The position numbers and the translations under genes were made by a program. 6,597 bases of DNA, taken from assembly GCA_900551305.1 (NCBI GenBank), contig URVK01000094.1, forward strand, positions 1-6,597, in the 5' to 3' direction. Source of the DNA: an uncultured Collinsella sp. (GTDB lineage: Bacteria; Actinomycetota; Coriobacteriia; Coriobacteriales; Coriobacteriaceae). Each line of letters opens with the position of its first letter. The first letter of the stretch is position 1. Below, piece after piece: positions 1 to 6,456 of this stretch. Under the pieces are notes generated by a model that saw nothing but the letters and a program-made list of their open reading frames with translations, searched no databases and had not been told where the DNA came from.

Positions 1-396
1 GGACTCGACGGTGTAGCCGATGCCGCAGAAGATGTCCTCGGCCTCCTCGATGATCTGCTTGATCAGGTGCTGGTGGCCGATCTGCGGACGGATGCCCGGC
101 AGCGTGATGTCGACGGCGTCGTGCTCCAGTGCGTGCTTGAGGGCGGCGGCCTTCATCTCGGTAGTGCGCTCGTCTAACATGCCCTCGATCAGCTGGCGCA
201 TCTCGTTGGCGCGCTTGCCCATCACGGGACGATCCTCGGGGGCGAGCTTGCCCATCATGCGCATCAGGCCGGTGATGCGGCCCTTGCGGCCGAGCAGCTC
301 AACGCGCGCAGCCTCGAGCTTGGCGGCGTCGTCGGCGCCTGCAACGAGCTCCTTGGCCTCTTCCTCGAGTTTGACCAGATCATCAATCAGACTCAT
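1..396 (-). CDS. pheS: Phenylalanine--tRNA ligase alpha subunit, N-terminal part (runs off the left edge)
   Basis: Cytoplasmic class II aminoacyl-tRNA synthetase subunit; with PheT it forms the alpha2-beta2 enzyme that charges tRNA-Phe. The reverse strand reads 132 codons from ATG at 396 to the window edge with no stop. It starts MSLIDDLVKLEEEAKELV. Residues 1 to about 85 are the charged helical, coiled-coil N-terminal domain that contacts tRNA in this family; LLGRKGRITGLMRMMGKL (residues 34-51) is the family's LGKKG..t..lk.lg.l block. The catalytic core begins at ITLPGIRPQIGHQHLIKQI, matching the family's LPG...G..HP.... block, although the usual HP is HL here. The rest of the core, with class II motifs 2 and 3, lies outside the window. 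The start is supported by AAAGGGAAG just upstream and by the T-box leader ending about 85 bases before it. pheT is expected downstream, beyond the edge. Recognition is from memory of the family; confidence is high. Confidence 0.95.
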   Translation of the reverse strand, partial: MSLIDDLVKLEEEAKELVAGADDAAKLEAARVELLGRKGRITGLMRMMGKLAPEDRPVMGKRANEMRQLIEGMLDERTTEMKAAALKHALEHDAVDITLPGIRPQIGHQHLIKQIIEEAEDIFCGIGYTVES

Positions 397-480
397 GTCT
401 TCCCTTTCGTCTCTCGCGCTCCCCGCTTGCCGAGGCGGCTGCCGCCGTCTGACGTTGCGAAAACGCGGCCCGGTTCGGTA

Positions 481-523
481 ACAAAAAACCGTCCTCGGGC
501 ATGTGCATTGCCCAAGGACGGTT
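481..523 (-). terminator. Intrinsic terminator of the pheS T-box leader
   Basis: The arms 523-510 and 500-487 form a 14-position stem with a single mismatch (514/496) around a 9-base loop. On the minus strand it is followed by TTTTTT (488-483). The 5' arm is shared with the antiterminator, as expected of a transcriptional T-box. It ends about 85 bases before the pheS start. Confidence 0.95.
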
Positions 524-762
524 GAATTCCGCGGTACCACCTTGTTTGACCCGGCGGATGTCTGGCCCGCCGCGCCCACTCTTTGCCCCTTGTCGCGAGG
601 CTCACGGCTTCCCTACTGGGGACATCGCCGCCGCCGGCCGCGTGCCCGTTGAGGTCGCTGCTCGGGAGTGAACGCTTGGCCCTTGCCACCGCAGGAAGGC
701 TTACAGCCCATGACCTTCCCTCTCTTGCCGGCGACGCGGCGGGCAAAACCCTCTCCGTCAAC
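481..762 (-). promoter_or_regulatory. T-box riboswitch leader of pheS, phenylalanine specifier
   Basis: The leader senses uncharged tRNA-Phe and lets transcription run into pheS when charging is low. Read on the minus strand from about 760: Stem I base GGAG (757-754) pairs with CTCC near 665. CCGCCGC pairs with GCGGTGG including one G-U. The tip AGAGAGGGAAGG...GGGCTGTAAGCCTTCC (about 725-690) carries the distal double T-loop signature. On the 3' side of Stem I the specifier codon is TTC (672-670) followed by the usual A. The T-box proper, GGTGGTACCGCGG, lies at 541-529. Its UGGU bulge (539-536) would pair with an ACCA tRNA end, which fits discriminator A of tRNA-Phe. The antiterminator helix CAAGG (544-540) with CCTTG (517-513) uses the 5' arm of the terminator, so the two folds exclude each other. 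A possible -10 (TATCCT, 780-775) lies just upstream, but I found no good -35. A small GGCGG/CCGCC hairpin at 434-446 sits between the terminator and pheS. Confidence 0.93.
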
Positions 763-901
763 GCATTGGGCTACAGGATACCACATTGTTTGGGCATATC
801 GCCGCGTTCCGTTTTGTTCGTGCTGGGTACAAGGCAGGTAGCTGTGTAAACTGGCCGTGCGCCCATCCGTGGCGCTCGGTTCGCGAGATCAAGGATATGG
901 T

Positions 902-2476
902 ATGGGAAAGAAGCACGATAAGAAGGCCGAGCCCGCAGCGGGCAAGACGCCCAAAAGCATGAAGGTCGATAAGGCCGTCAAAAAATTCCGCAAGCTCGAG
1001 GGCAAGCTGTGGACCCGCGAGTACCTGCTCAAGATTGCCGAGTTTGACGGCGCGACCATTGCCCCCGCCAACGGCGCCGCAGCGCGCGCCGACGCCATGG
1101 GCACCCTTGCCGGCGAGCATCATAAGCTCCTGACCAGCGAAAAGTCTGTCGAACTTGTGCGCTCGCTGGCACGCGAAACCGTCGCCGGCGGCAAGATCGA
1201 CGACCCGCAGCTGCTCGACGAGATCCGCGTACTCGGCCGCGACCAGCGCGAAGCGAGCGTCATTCCCACCGAGGAGGCCGAGGCCTGGACCAGGCTCACC
1301 TGCGAGGCCGACGCCGTGTGGCACAAGGCCAAGACGGCCAATGACTGGGCGAGCTTTGAGCCCTATGTGGATAGAATCGTCGCCCAACTTAAGCATCAGG
1401 CCGAGCTCATGGACCCCAAGCGCGACCCATACGATGTTTGGCTCGACCAGTACGAGCGCGGCCTTTCCGCCAAGAGCTTCGATGCGTTTTGCGATGAGGT
1501 CAAGGCGACGGTCGTGCCGCTCGTGCACGCCATCGGCGAGCGCGGCCAGCAGCCCGCTGCCGACTTTTTGCACGCCCGCGTGCCCGAGGCCGCCCAGCGC
1601 GCCATGAGCTTCGACCTTATGAAGCTCGTCGGCCTGGACCTGAACGACACCACGCTTGCCTTTACCGAGCACCCGTTTAGCGAGGGCTTTGCCGTGGGCG
1701 ACGCGCGCATCGCGACGCACATCTACGAGGACGACTGCATCTCCAACGTCTACAGCATCATCCACGAGGCGGGACACGCCATGTACGAGCTGGGCGTCAA
1801 TCCTGCCTATGCGCGCACCCGCCTGGAGGGCGGCACTTCCATGGGCATCCACGAGAGCCAGAGCCGCTTTTTCGAGAACACCGTGGGTCGCAGCCGCGCC
1901 TTTATGGACCCGCTGCTCGAGGTGCTGCGCCGTCACGCGCCCGAGGTCTATGGCAGTGTGGACGAGGATACGCTCTACCATGCCGTGAACATCGCACGGC
2001 CGTCGCTGATCCGCACCGAGGCGGACGAGCTCACTTATCCGCTGCACGTTATGGTGCGCTACGAGATCGAGCGCATGCTGTTTGCCGGCGAGGCCACGGC
2101 CAAGGACATCCCCGCGCTTTGGAATCGCTTTATGGATGAGTACCTGGGCATTCCCGTTCCCGACGACACGCACGGCTGCCTGCAGGATACGCACTGGAGC
2201 GGTGGCTCGTTTGGCTACTTCCCCACGTATGCGCTGGGTAGCGCCTACGACGCTATGTTTGTGCCGGCCATGTGCCGCGACGGCGTCGACCTTACCGGTG
2301 CCTGTGCGAGCGGCGATTTGGCGCCCGTCCGTGCCTGGCTGGGCGAGCACATTTGGCAGTGGGGCCGTGCCAAGGACGCACCGGAGCTCATCAAGGGCGC
2401 GTGCGGCATGGACTTTGACGCCCGCTACTACTGCAGCTACCTGCAGGACAAGTTCACCACGCTGTACGAGCTGTAA
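902..2476 (+). CDS. M32 family (Taq-type) metallocarboxypeptidase
   Basis: Zinc carboxypeptidase, probably cytoplasmic, that removes C-terminal residues from peptides. ATG at 902 gives 524 residues, close to the roughly 500 usual for M32. It follows AAGGA at 891-895 with 6-base spacing; a GTG at 857 in the same frame has no such site and would add 15 unrelated residues. All M32 hallmarks are present: HPF (257-259), the DxRxT-like DARIAT (267-272), the zinc motif HEAGH (288-292; both His are ligands, Glu is the catalytic base), HESQS (317-321, with Glu318 as third zinc ligand), IRTEADELTYPLH (370-382) and GCLQDTHW (425-432). The N-terminal block DGATIAPANGAAARA is the family's helical lid region. 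No signal peptide or membrane segment is seen. The first 35 residues are an unusual lysine-rich, low-complexity extension (MGKKHDKKAEPAAGKTPKSM). It is divergent from pheS and convergent with glmM, so probably monocistronic. No convincing promoter was found in 763-890. The gene looks intact. Confidence 0.95.
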   Translation: MGKKHDKKAEPAAGKTPKSMKVDKAVKKFRKLEGKLWTREYLLKIAEFDGATIAPANGAAARADAMGTLAGEHHKLLTSEKSVELVRSLARETVAGGKIDDPQLLDEIRVLGRDQREASVIPTEEAEAWTRLTCEADAVWHKAKTANDWASFEPYVDRIVAQLKHQAELMDPKRDPYDVWLDQYERGLSAKSFDAFCDEVKATVVPLVHAIGERGQQPAADFLHARVPEAAQRAMSFDLMKLVGLDLNDTTLAFTEHPFSEGFAVGDARIATHIYEDDCISNVYSIIHEAGHAMYELGVNPAYARTRLEGGTSMGIHESQSRFFENTVGRSRAFMDPLLEVLRRHAPEVYGSVDEDTLYHAVNIARPSLIRTEADELTYPLHVMVRYEIERMLFAGEATAKDIPALWNRFMDEYLGIPVPDDTHGCLQDTHWSGGSFGYFPTYALGSAYDAMFVPAMCRDGVDLTGACASGDLAPVRAWLGEHIWQWGRAKDAPELIKGACGMDFDARYYCSYLQDKFTTLYEL

Positions 2477-2498
2477 GGCATAACCGACACGCCAACGC

Positions 2499-2537
2499 AA
2501 AGGGGACGCCGCGGAACCAATCCGCAGCGCCCCCTTT
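2499..2537. terminator. Long GC-rich hairpin between convergent genes, probable bidirectional terminator
   Basis: Arms 2499-2515 and 2521-2537 pair over 17 positions with two mismatches (2506/2530 and 2510/2526) around the loop ACCAA. The outer ends are AAA/TTT, giving a short T run on either strand. It begins 22 bases after the peptidase stop and lies about 37 bases beyond the glmM stop, so it can serve both transcripts. Neither side has a long T tract, so termination strength is uncertain. It may instead be part of a repeat unit (see 2502-2563). Confidence 0.65.
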
Positions 2538-2563
2538 CCACCTAGTTGTTTAAGAACGTCCCC
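2502..2563. repeat. Possible REP-like palindromic unit bounded by GGGGACG/CGTCCCC
   Basis: The 62-base intergenic stretch starts with GGGGACG (2502-2508) and ends with its exact inverse CGTCCCC (2557-2563). The strong hairpin fills the left part and a T-rich linker (about 2541-2556) the right. Small, extragenic, inverted GGGGAC-type units resemble REP/RAYT-type elements. Only one copy is in the window, so repetitiveness is not shown. It may simply be a terminator with a chance match. Confidence 0.25.
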
Positions 2564-2805
2564 AATGACTACCTTACAGAGCTTCCAGCGCGGCGGCGAT
2601 GCGCTTCATGGCGGCATCGGCGGATGCTTGGTCGGGCGCCTCGGCCAGCACGCGGATAACCGACTCGGTTCCACTCTTGCGCACGAGCACGCGGCCCTCG
2701 CCTGCCAGCGCAGCCTCGGCCTCGGCGATGGCGTTCTGCATGCCCATGTTCTCGAGCGCGGCGTCCTTGTCCGCCACGTGCACGGCCACCTGCGCCTGTG
2801 GCAGG

Positions 2806-2833
2806 CGCTTGCCCCGCGGCCGGAGCCGCTGAT
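2806..2833 (-). other. Frameshift 2 in glmM
   Basis: Frame 2 reads ..ETLSHLISGSGRGASACHRRR and loses family similarity after LSHLIS. Frame 3 resumes at GKRLPQAQVAVHVADK, which matches the conserved ..PQ..V.V.V.DK block. The bases between are GC-rich and include GGGG (2815-2812). One missing G there would restore LSHLISGSGRGGKRLPQ, but that spacer is about 4 residues longer than in B. subtilis GlmM. An 11-base insertion would fit equally well, so the exact event is undecided. Confidence 0.75.
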
Positions 2834-3343
2834 CAAGTGCGAGAGCGTCTCGCGCTCGGCACGAATCACTTCCATCACGCGCAGCGAGGTCATAATGCCG
2901 TCGCCCGTGCGCTCGATATCGCCAAAGATCGTATGGCCCGTCTGCTCGCCACCCAGGCTGTAGCCGCCCTCGCGCATCTTGGCATACACGTGACGGTCGC
3001 CCACGCCGCTGGTCACGGCGCTCAGTCCGGCAAGCTCCAACGACTTGATCAGGCCAAAGTTGCTGGCGATCGTCGGTACCACGGTACCGCCCGAGAGACG
3101 CCCGTGCTTGTTCAGGTACACGCCGCACACGTACAAGATCTGGTCGCCGTCGACCACGCGGCCGCGCTCGTCCACGGCCAGGCAGCGGTCGGCATCGCCG
3201 TCGTAGGCAAAGCCCACATCCAGGCCCTGCTCCACCACGTGGCGCTGCAGGCGCTCAATATGCGTAGAGCCGCAGTCGACATTGATGTTAAAACCATCGG
3301 GCGCGGCGTTGATCACGCGCACGTCAGCGCCCAGCGCGTCGAA

Positions 3344-3351
3344 CACCGGCC
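3344..3351 (-). other. Frameshift 1 in glmM, probable loss of one CCGGT repeat copy
   Basis: The minus strand reads GTGGCCGGTGTTCGACGC. The upstream frame gives ..SSVAGVRRAGR and stops; the downstream frame gives VFDALGADV. GlmM proteins have three residues between the Ala and the Phe here (A-P-x-V-F type), which is 9 bases, but only 4 are present. Adding one CCGGT beside the existing CCGGT restores ..SSVAGPVFDALGADV. A 5-base tandem-copy deletion is therefore inferred; the frame change itself is seen directly. Confidence 0.8.
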
Positions 3352-3930
3352 ACCGAGGAAGCCGAGCCGTTGGCGCAGTCGATACCGATTTTGACGCCCT
3401 GCAGCGAAAAGTTCACGCTGGCGATGAGCGAAGCAATGTAGCGGTTGCGGCCCTGCATGTAGTCCACCGTGGCGCCGATGTGGTTGCCCGTGGCCAGCGG
3501 CACCTCGCTCTTGCCATCGATGTAGTCCTCGATGAGCTCCAGTACGTCCTCGTCCATCTTAAAGCCGTCGCTGTTGACGAGCTTAATGCCGTTATCGCAA
3601 AACGGGTTGTGGCTCGCGCTGATCATGATGCCGCAATCGAAGCAGCCCTCCACGGTCTGATGCGCCACGCCCGGCGTGGGGATCACGTGCAGCATATAGG
3701 CGTCCGCACCGCTCGCGACCAGACCGCTCACCAGCGCCGCCTCGAACATATAACTCGAGCGACGCGTGTCCTTGCCCACGATGACGCGTGCCTTGCGCTC
3801 GCGGTTGGCGCCGTAATACCAGCCCACAAAACGGCCAATCTTATAAGCGTGCTCTACCGTCAGCCCAACGTTGGCCTCACCGCGAAAGCCGTCGGTGCCA
3901 AAGTACTTCATGCGCTCTCCTTACAAAATA

Positions 3931-3957
3931 GGGGCGGACAGATTGCCTGTCCGCCCC
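3931..3957 (-). terminator. Strong hairpin just before glmM: terminator of the DUF4012 gene or leader attenuator
   Basis: A perfect 10-bp stem, GGGGCGGACA with TGTCCGCCCC, closes a 7-base loop. On the minus strand it is followed by TATTTTG, a modest T-rich tail. It starts 37 bases after the DUF4012 stop (3995) and ends only about 20 bases before the glmM ATG, almost touching the AAGGAG ribosome-binding site. There is no room for a glmM promoter downstream of it. Any glmM transcript must therefore pass through it, either by read-through from the DUF4012 gene or from a promoter upstream of the hairpin. A weak -10-like GATAAT lies at 3977-3972 on the minus strand, without a recognisable -35. Confidence 0.65.
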
Positions 3958-3994
3958 AAAATGGTACTCGATTATCTGCGCTACCAGAAAAACC

Positions 3995-6307
3995 CTACGC
4001 CGACGCGCTGTCGCGAGCCGCCTGGCATGTAGGAGTCTGACGCAGCGTAAGCGGCTTGTCCCCCGCCTCGGCCGACGTGGTCAGCGTATACGTGATCGTC
4101 GTCGTCTCGCCAGCATGCAGGTCAACGGTGCCCGAATAGAAGGGGATTCCATGCCACGTAGCGGCGCCAAGACCAAACTGTGTGCCCTCAACCGTAAGGT
4201 CACTGATGTTGCCGCCCGTCGGGGCAAACAACGAGACATTCAGGCGTTCGTCGTCACGCGCGGCATCGGGCGCGCTCGCCGCAACGTAGTCGGGCAGCTT
4301 GCCAGCCTCCTCCTGCGTCATGATGTTCGTCAGGGTAACGGTGATGCGATAGGAGCACGTGCCGTCGCCGTTCTTCACGCCCTGACCAATCTGAGTGTCG
4401 GCGTTCAGATACCAGTCGAGCTTGGAGAAGCTCAGGTTGTTAAAGTAAACGCCGGCAACAGGATCGGCACTCGGGTCATCCGGATCGGGCAGCGAAGCGT
4501 CAATGCCCGTCTCTTTGATGGCATTCTGCTCATCATCGTTTCTCATCCACGCGATCAGGCGGCCCTCTTCGGCACCGCGCTCAACGGCGCTGACAAGCTT
4601 CGTAACATCGACATCGCCGATACCGCCAAGGATCTTGTCGAAGGCAGCGCTGGCGACGGATGCAAAGATGCCGTCAGACTCCTCGACCGGATAGTTCCAG
4701 TACACATCGTGCATGAGGACCTTTGCGGCGTTGGTGCCGTCGACAACCGTTCCGTCGGGCAGTGACACGTTACCGACCAGGCCCAGCAGATACTGCAGGA
4801 ACACCGGGTCGATACCGATGACGCCATCAACGTCCTGTCCATACTGGGACTTCCACAGCGCGGCGACACGCTGCGAGTTGCGGGGCCAATCAGGCGAATA
4901 GGTATTGCCCGAGTTGTACAGGTTACTGTGGTTGCCGAACAGCGCCTCATCCTCTTCGTCGACGCTCTCGACTGCCTCATCCTCGCTGAGTCCAATGCGG
5001 GGAACAAACTCGCCAATCGACATCTGGCCGTCAGTGACCGAAATCAGGCCCTGCGAACCGCCAAAGCCGCCGCAAGCACGAATCTCGACGTTGTTCATGG
5101 CGTACATAAGGTAGTTGCGCGTCTGGCCGTTGGCGCCAAGCATCTGGGGAAGGACGGGGGCGACCTTCTCCGCCGCGTCAACCGCACCGTTGAGGGTGGC
5201 AAAGCCGTCCTTGGCCTTATCGACCAGCTCGGTCACCTGGGAAATATGAGTATCGCCAATGCCCTGGATCTTCTCGTTGGCGCTCTTGAACACCTTCGAG
5301 CTGCTGGAAAGCGAATCGGCGACCGCCTGCAGCGCGGACACGTTAATCATGCCGTCCTGGAACAGCTTGCCGGGCGTGGCCTGCGAAAGGTTGTCGGCCA
5401 TGGGAACCAGCGCATTGCTCGAGACATCGGACAGGGCGTCAATCATGGTGCGGGCCGCATTGATATCGCCGCCATACACCGGGATAAACGAAGCCGCCGT
5501 CCACAGCGGGCTCGAGGTCTCCGCCTTCATGCTGTTGCAGAGCTCATCGATCTTCTTCGCGTCGTCAGGCAGCGTCGAAAAATCGCCCGACGTGACCTTG
5601 TCCTTAAGGCCACCGACGATCTCGACAGCCTCCTTCGCTTCGCTCTTTACGGTCTTTGCCGAGTTAAGCAGCATAAAGCCGCTTGCGCCAAGCACAACGA
5701 GAAGCACCGCGACTACAGCGGCAATAATGGCGCCGGTGTGACACTTTTTGCGCTCGCCCTTGCGATGGCGATGACGGACCAGACCGTCAGAGGTCGAACT
5801 CGACGAAGCGTCGCTACCGTAGTTCAAACCAAAATCGTAATAATCTTCCTTGGAACCCGAGCCCGCAAACTCGGCACCGCTATCATCCAGGCGGGCGAAC
5901 GTGCCAGTCTCGGAGGCGCCGGTGTAAATCGTGCCAAGGTTACCCGTAAGCCCCGCGCCACCGGCAGAGGGAGTATTGTTGGCGGCCTTGCCGGCATTAA
6001 CGTTGCCGGCGCCATTCGCGGCGTTGGCAGCACCCGCGTTGTTCGCGGGTACTGAAGGAGCCCCGCTCGGCTGCGACGTGGAGGTTGCACCGTCCGCAAA
6101 GACATTTCCTCTTGCACGGCCGGTCTTTTTTGCCTTTTGAGACTGCTCGTACAGAGCGGTAAACATCGCCGTCTCGCCCGGGGACACGCGCTTACCGGAA
6201 CCGCCCTGTCCAGCGCCGCCCGGCGTGCCGGCCTTACCAGCCCCGTTCGGACGCGGCGGAACTGCAGGGCGGCCGCTATCGCTGCCCTTAAAGTGATTAC
6301 CAGCCAT
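3995..6307 (-). CDS. DUF4012 domain-containing single-pass membrane protein
   Basis: Function is not established; DUF4012 proteins are extracytoplasmic, membrane-anchored and often lie near surface-polysaccharide genes. ATG at 6307 (MAGNHFKGSDSG) is preferred over an in-frame ATG at 6334 because GAGGA stands 7 bases before it; this gives 770 residues. Residues 1-178 are a low-complexity, presumably cytoplasmic tail rich in Gly, Ala, Asn, Ser and Pro. A basic stretch RHRHRKGERKK (about 179-189) precedes one membrane helix, AIIAAVVAVLLVVLGASGFM (about 193-212), so the rest should be outside. Residues about 215-385 are helical and Ser/Ala-rich. The DUF4012 core (about 390-550) has NYLMYAMNNVEIRACGGFGG, SPDWPRNSQRVA and the block DGVIGIDPVFLQYLLGLVG. 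The C-terminal part looks beta-rich and Thr-rich (TTTITYTLTTS). It ends in TAG 37 bases before a hairpin and is followed by glmM on the same strand. It is intact, with no frameshift seen. Confidence 0.88.
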   Translation of the reverse strand: MAGNHFKGSDSGRPAVPPRPNGAGKAGTPGGAGQGGSGKRVSPGETAMFTALYEQSQKAKKTGRARGNVFADGATSTSQPSGAPSVPANNAGAANAANGAGNVNAGKAANNTPSAGGAGLTGNLGTIYTGASETGTFARLDDSGAEFAGSGSKEDYYDFGLNYGSDASSSSTSDGLVRHRHRKGERKKCHTGAIIAAVVAVLLVVLGASGFMLLNSAKTVKSEAKEAVEIVGGLKDKVTSGDFSTLPDDAKKIDELCNSMKAETSSPLWTAASFIPVYGGDINAARTMIDALSDVSSNALVPMADNLSQATPGKLFQDGMINVSALQAVADSLSSSSKVFKSANEKIQGIGDTHISQVTELVDKAKDGFATLNGAVDAAEKVAPVLPQMLGANGQTRNYLMYAMNNVEIRACGGFGGSQGLISVTDGQMSIGEFVPRIGLSEDEAVESVDEEDEALFGNHSNLYNSGNTYSPDWPRNSQRVAALWKSQYGQDVDGVIGIDPVFLQYLLGLVGNVSLPDGTVVDGTNAAKVLMHDVYWNYPVEESDGIFASVASAAFDKILGGIGDVDVTKLVSAVERGAEEGRLIAWMRNDDEQNAIKETGIDASLPDPDDPSADPVAGVYFNNLSFSKLDWYLNADTQIGQGVKNGDGTCSYRITVTLTNIMTQEEAGKLPDYVAASAPDAARDDERLNVSLFAPTGGNISDLTVEGTQFGLGAATWHGIPFYSGTVDLHAGETTTITYTLTTSAEAGDKPLTLRQTPTCQAARDSASA

Positions 6308-6343
6308 AAAGAAATCCTCGCAATTGAGTCGCAATGAAAAAGT

Positions 6344-6365
6344 CCATAACGTTACTAGTTTATGG
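6344..6365 (-). promoter_or_regulatory. Candidate promoter with overlapping dyad upstream of the DUF4012 gene
   Basis: CCATAA (6344-6349) and its exact inverse TTATGG (6360-6365) are separated by 10 bases that include the palindrome TAACGTTA. On the minus strand a -10-like CATAAA (6364-6359) overlaps the dyad, with a weak -35-like TTAGCT 17 bases upstream. Transcription from here would give a leader of roughly 45 bases before the ATG at 6307. The stretch 6308-6456 is more AT-rich than the genes around it, as expected for a promoter region. The site could be an operator; no regulator is known. Confidence 0.3.
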
Positions 6366-6456
6366 CATTTTGAGCATCGACAGCTAAACTCCAGACACGG
6401 ACATCAATTGGCGAAAATGCGGCACAACACCTTTTCTGTCTTGGCGGCGGCGCTAG

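Larger units (their letters stand above)
2574..3911 (-). pseudogene. glmM: Phosphoglucosamine mutase, split by two frameshifts
   Basis: GlmM converts glucosamine-6-phosphate to glucosamine-1-phosphate, the step before UDP-GlcNAc for peptidoglycan. All parts are present in order, but in three frames. Frame 1 (3911 to about 3348, about 189 residues) begins MKYFGTDGFRGEANVG and holds the active-site ISASHNP, with the phosphoserine at Ser100. Frame 2 (about 3346-2833, about 173 residues) has the metal-binding YDGDADR and the sugar-binding loop GGEQTGH. Frame 3 (about 2813-2574, about 79 residues) has the C-terminal phosphate-binding RVLVRKSGTES and ends ALEAL. Summed length is about 447 residues, against 445-448 for GlmM of E. 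coli and B. subtilis, so nothing large is missing. The start is backed by AAGGAG 7 bases upstream. As written, translation stops soon after residue 189 and gives no active enzyme. Because glmM is normally essential, sequencing or assembly error, or a second intact copy elsewhere, are the main explanations. Family identity is very secure; true pseudogene status is not. Confidence 0.9.

Noticed and set aside
393..761. 122-codon minus-strand frame over the pheS leader
   Set aside because: It covers the T-box RNA; the conserved signal is structural, and the frame overlaps the terminator and the pheS start.
812..850. Possible plus-strand promoter for the M32 gene starting with TTGTTC (814-819)
   Set aside because: No acceptable -10 hexamer is found at 16-18 bases; not supportable from sequence alone.
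758..2500. 580-codon open frame on the minus strand opposite the M32 peptidase
   Set aside because: Its product is a His/Val/Ala/Leu-rich string without domain sense. It is the mirror of a GC-rich gene whose third positions are mostly G or C, and the plus-strand frame carries complete M32 motifs.
2830..3128. N-terminal part of the 184-codon minus-strand frame over glmM
   Set aside because: Only the last 79 or so codons match GlmM; the earlier part is out of frame with the conserved GlmM sequence and has no homology sense.
3282..4040. 252-codon plus-strand frame spanning the glmM 5' half and the DUF4012 end
   Set aside because: It crosses the intergenic hairpin and mirrors glmM; the product has no recognisable features.
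4928..6055. 375-codon open frame on the plus strand opposite the DUF4012 gene
   Set aside because: It is antisense to a well-supported coding frame, with no family motifs and no convincing ribosome-binding site. Treated as a compositional shadow.
6414..6437. Possible terminator GAAAA...TTTTC after the EamA gene
   Set aside because: Only the outer A/T arms pair well; the inner stem has mismatches, so it is too weak to call.
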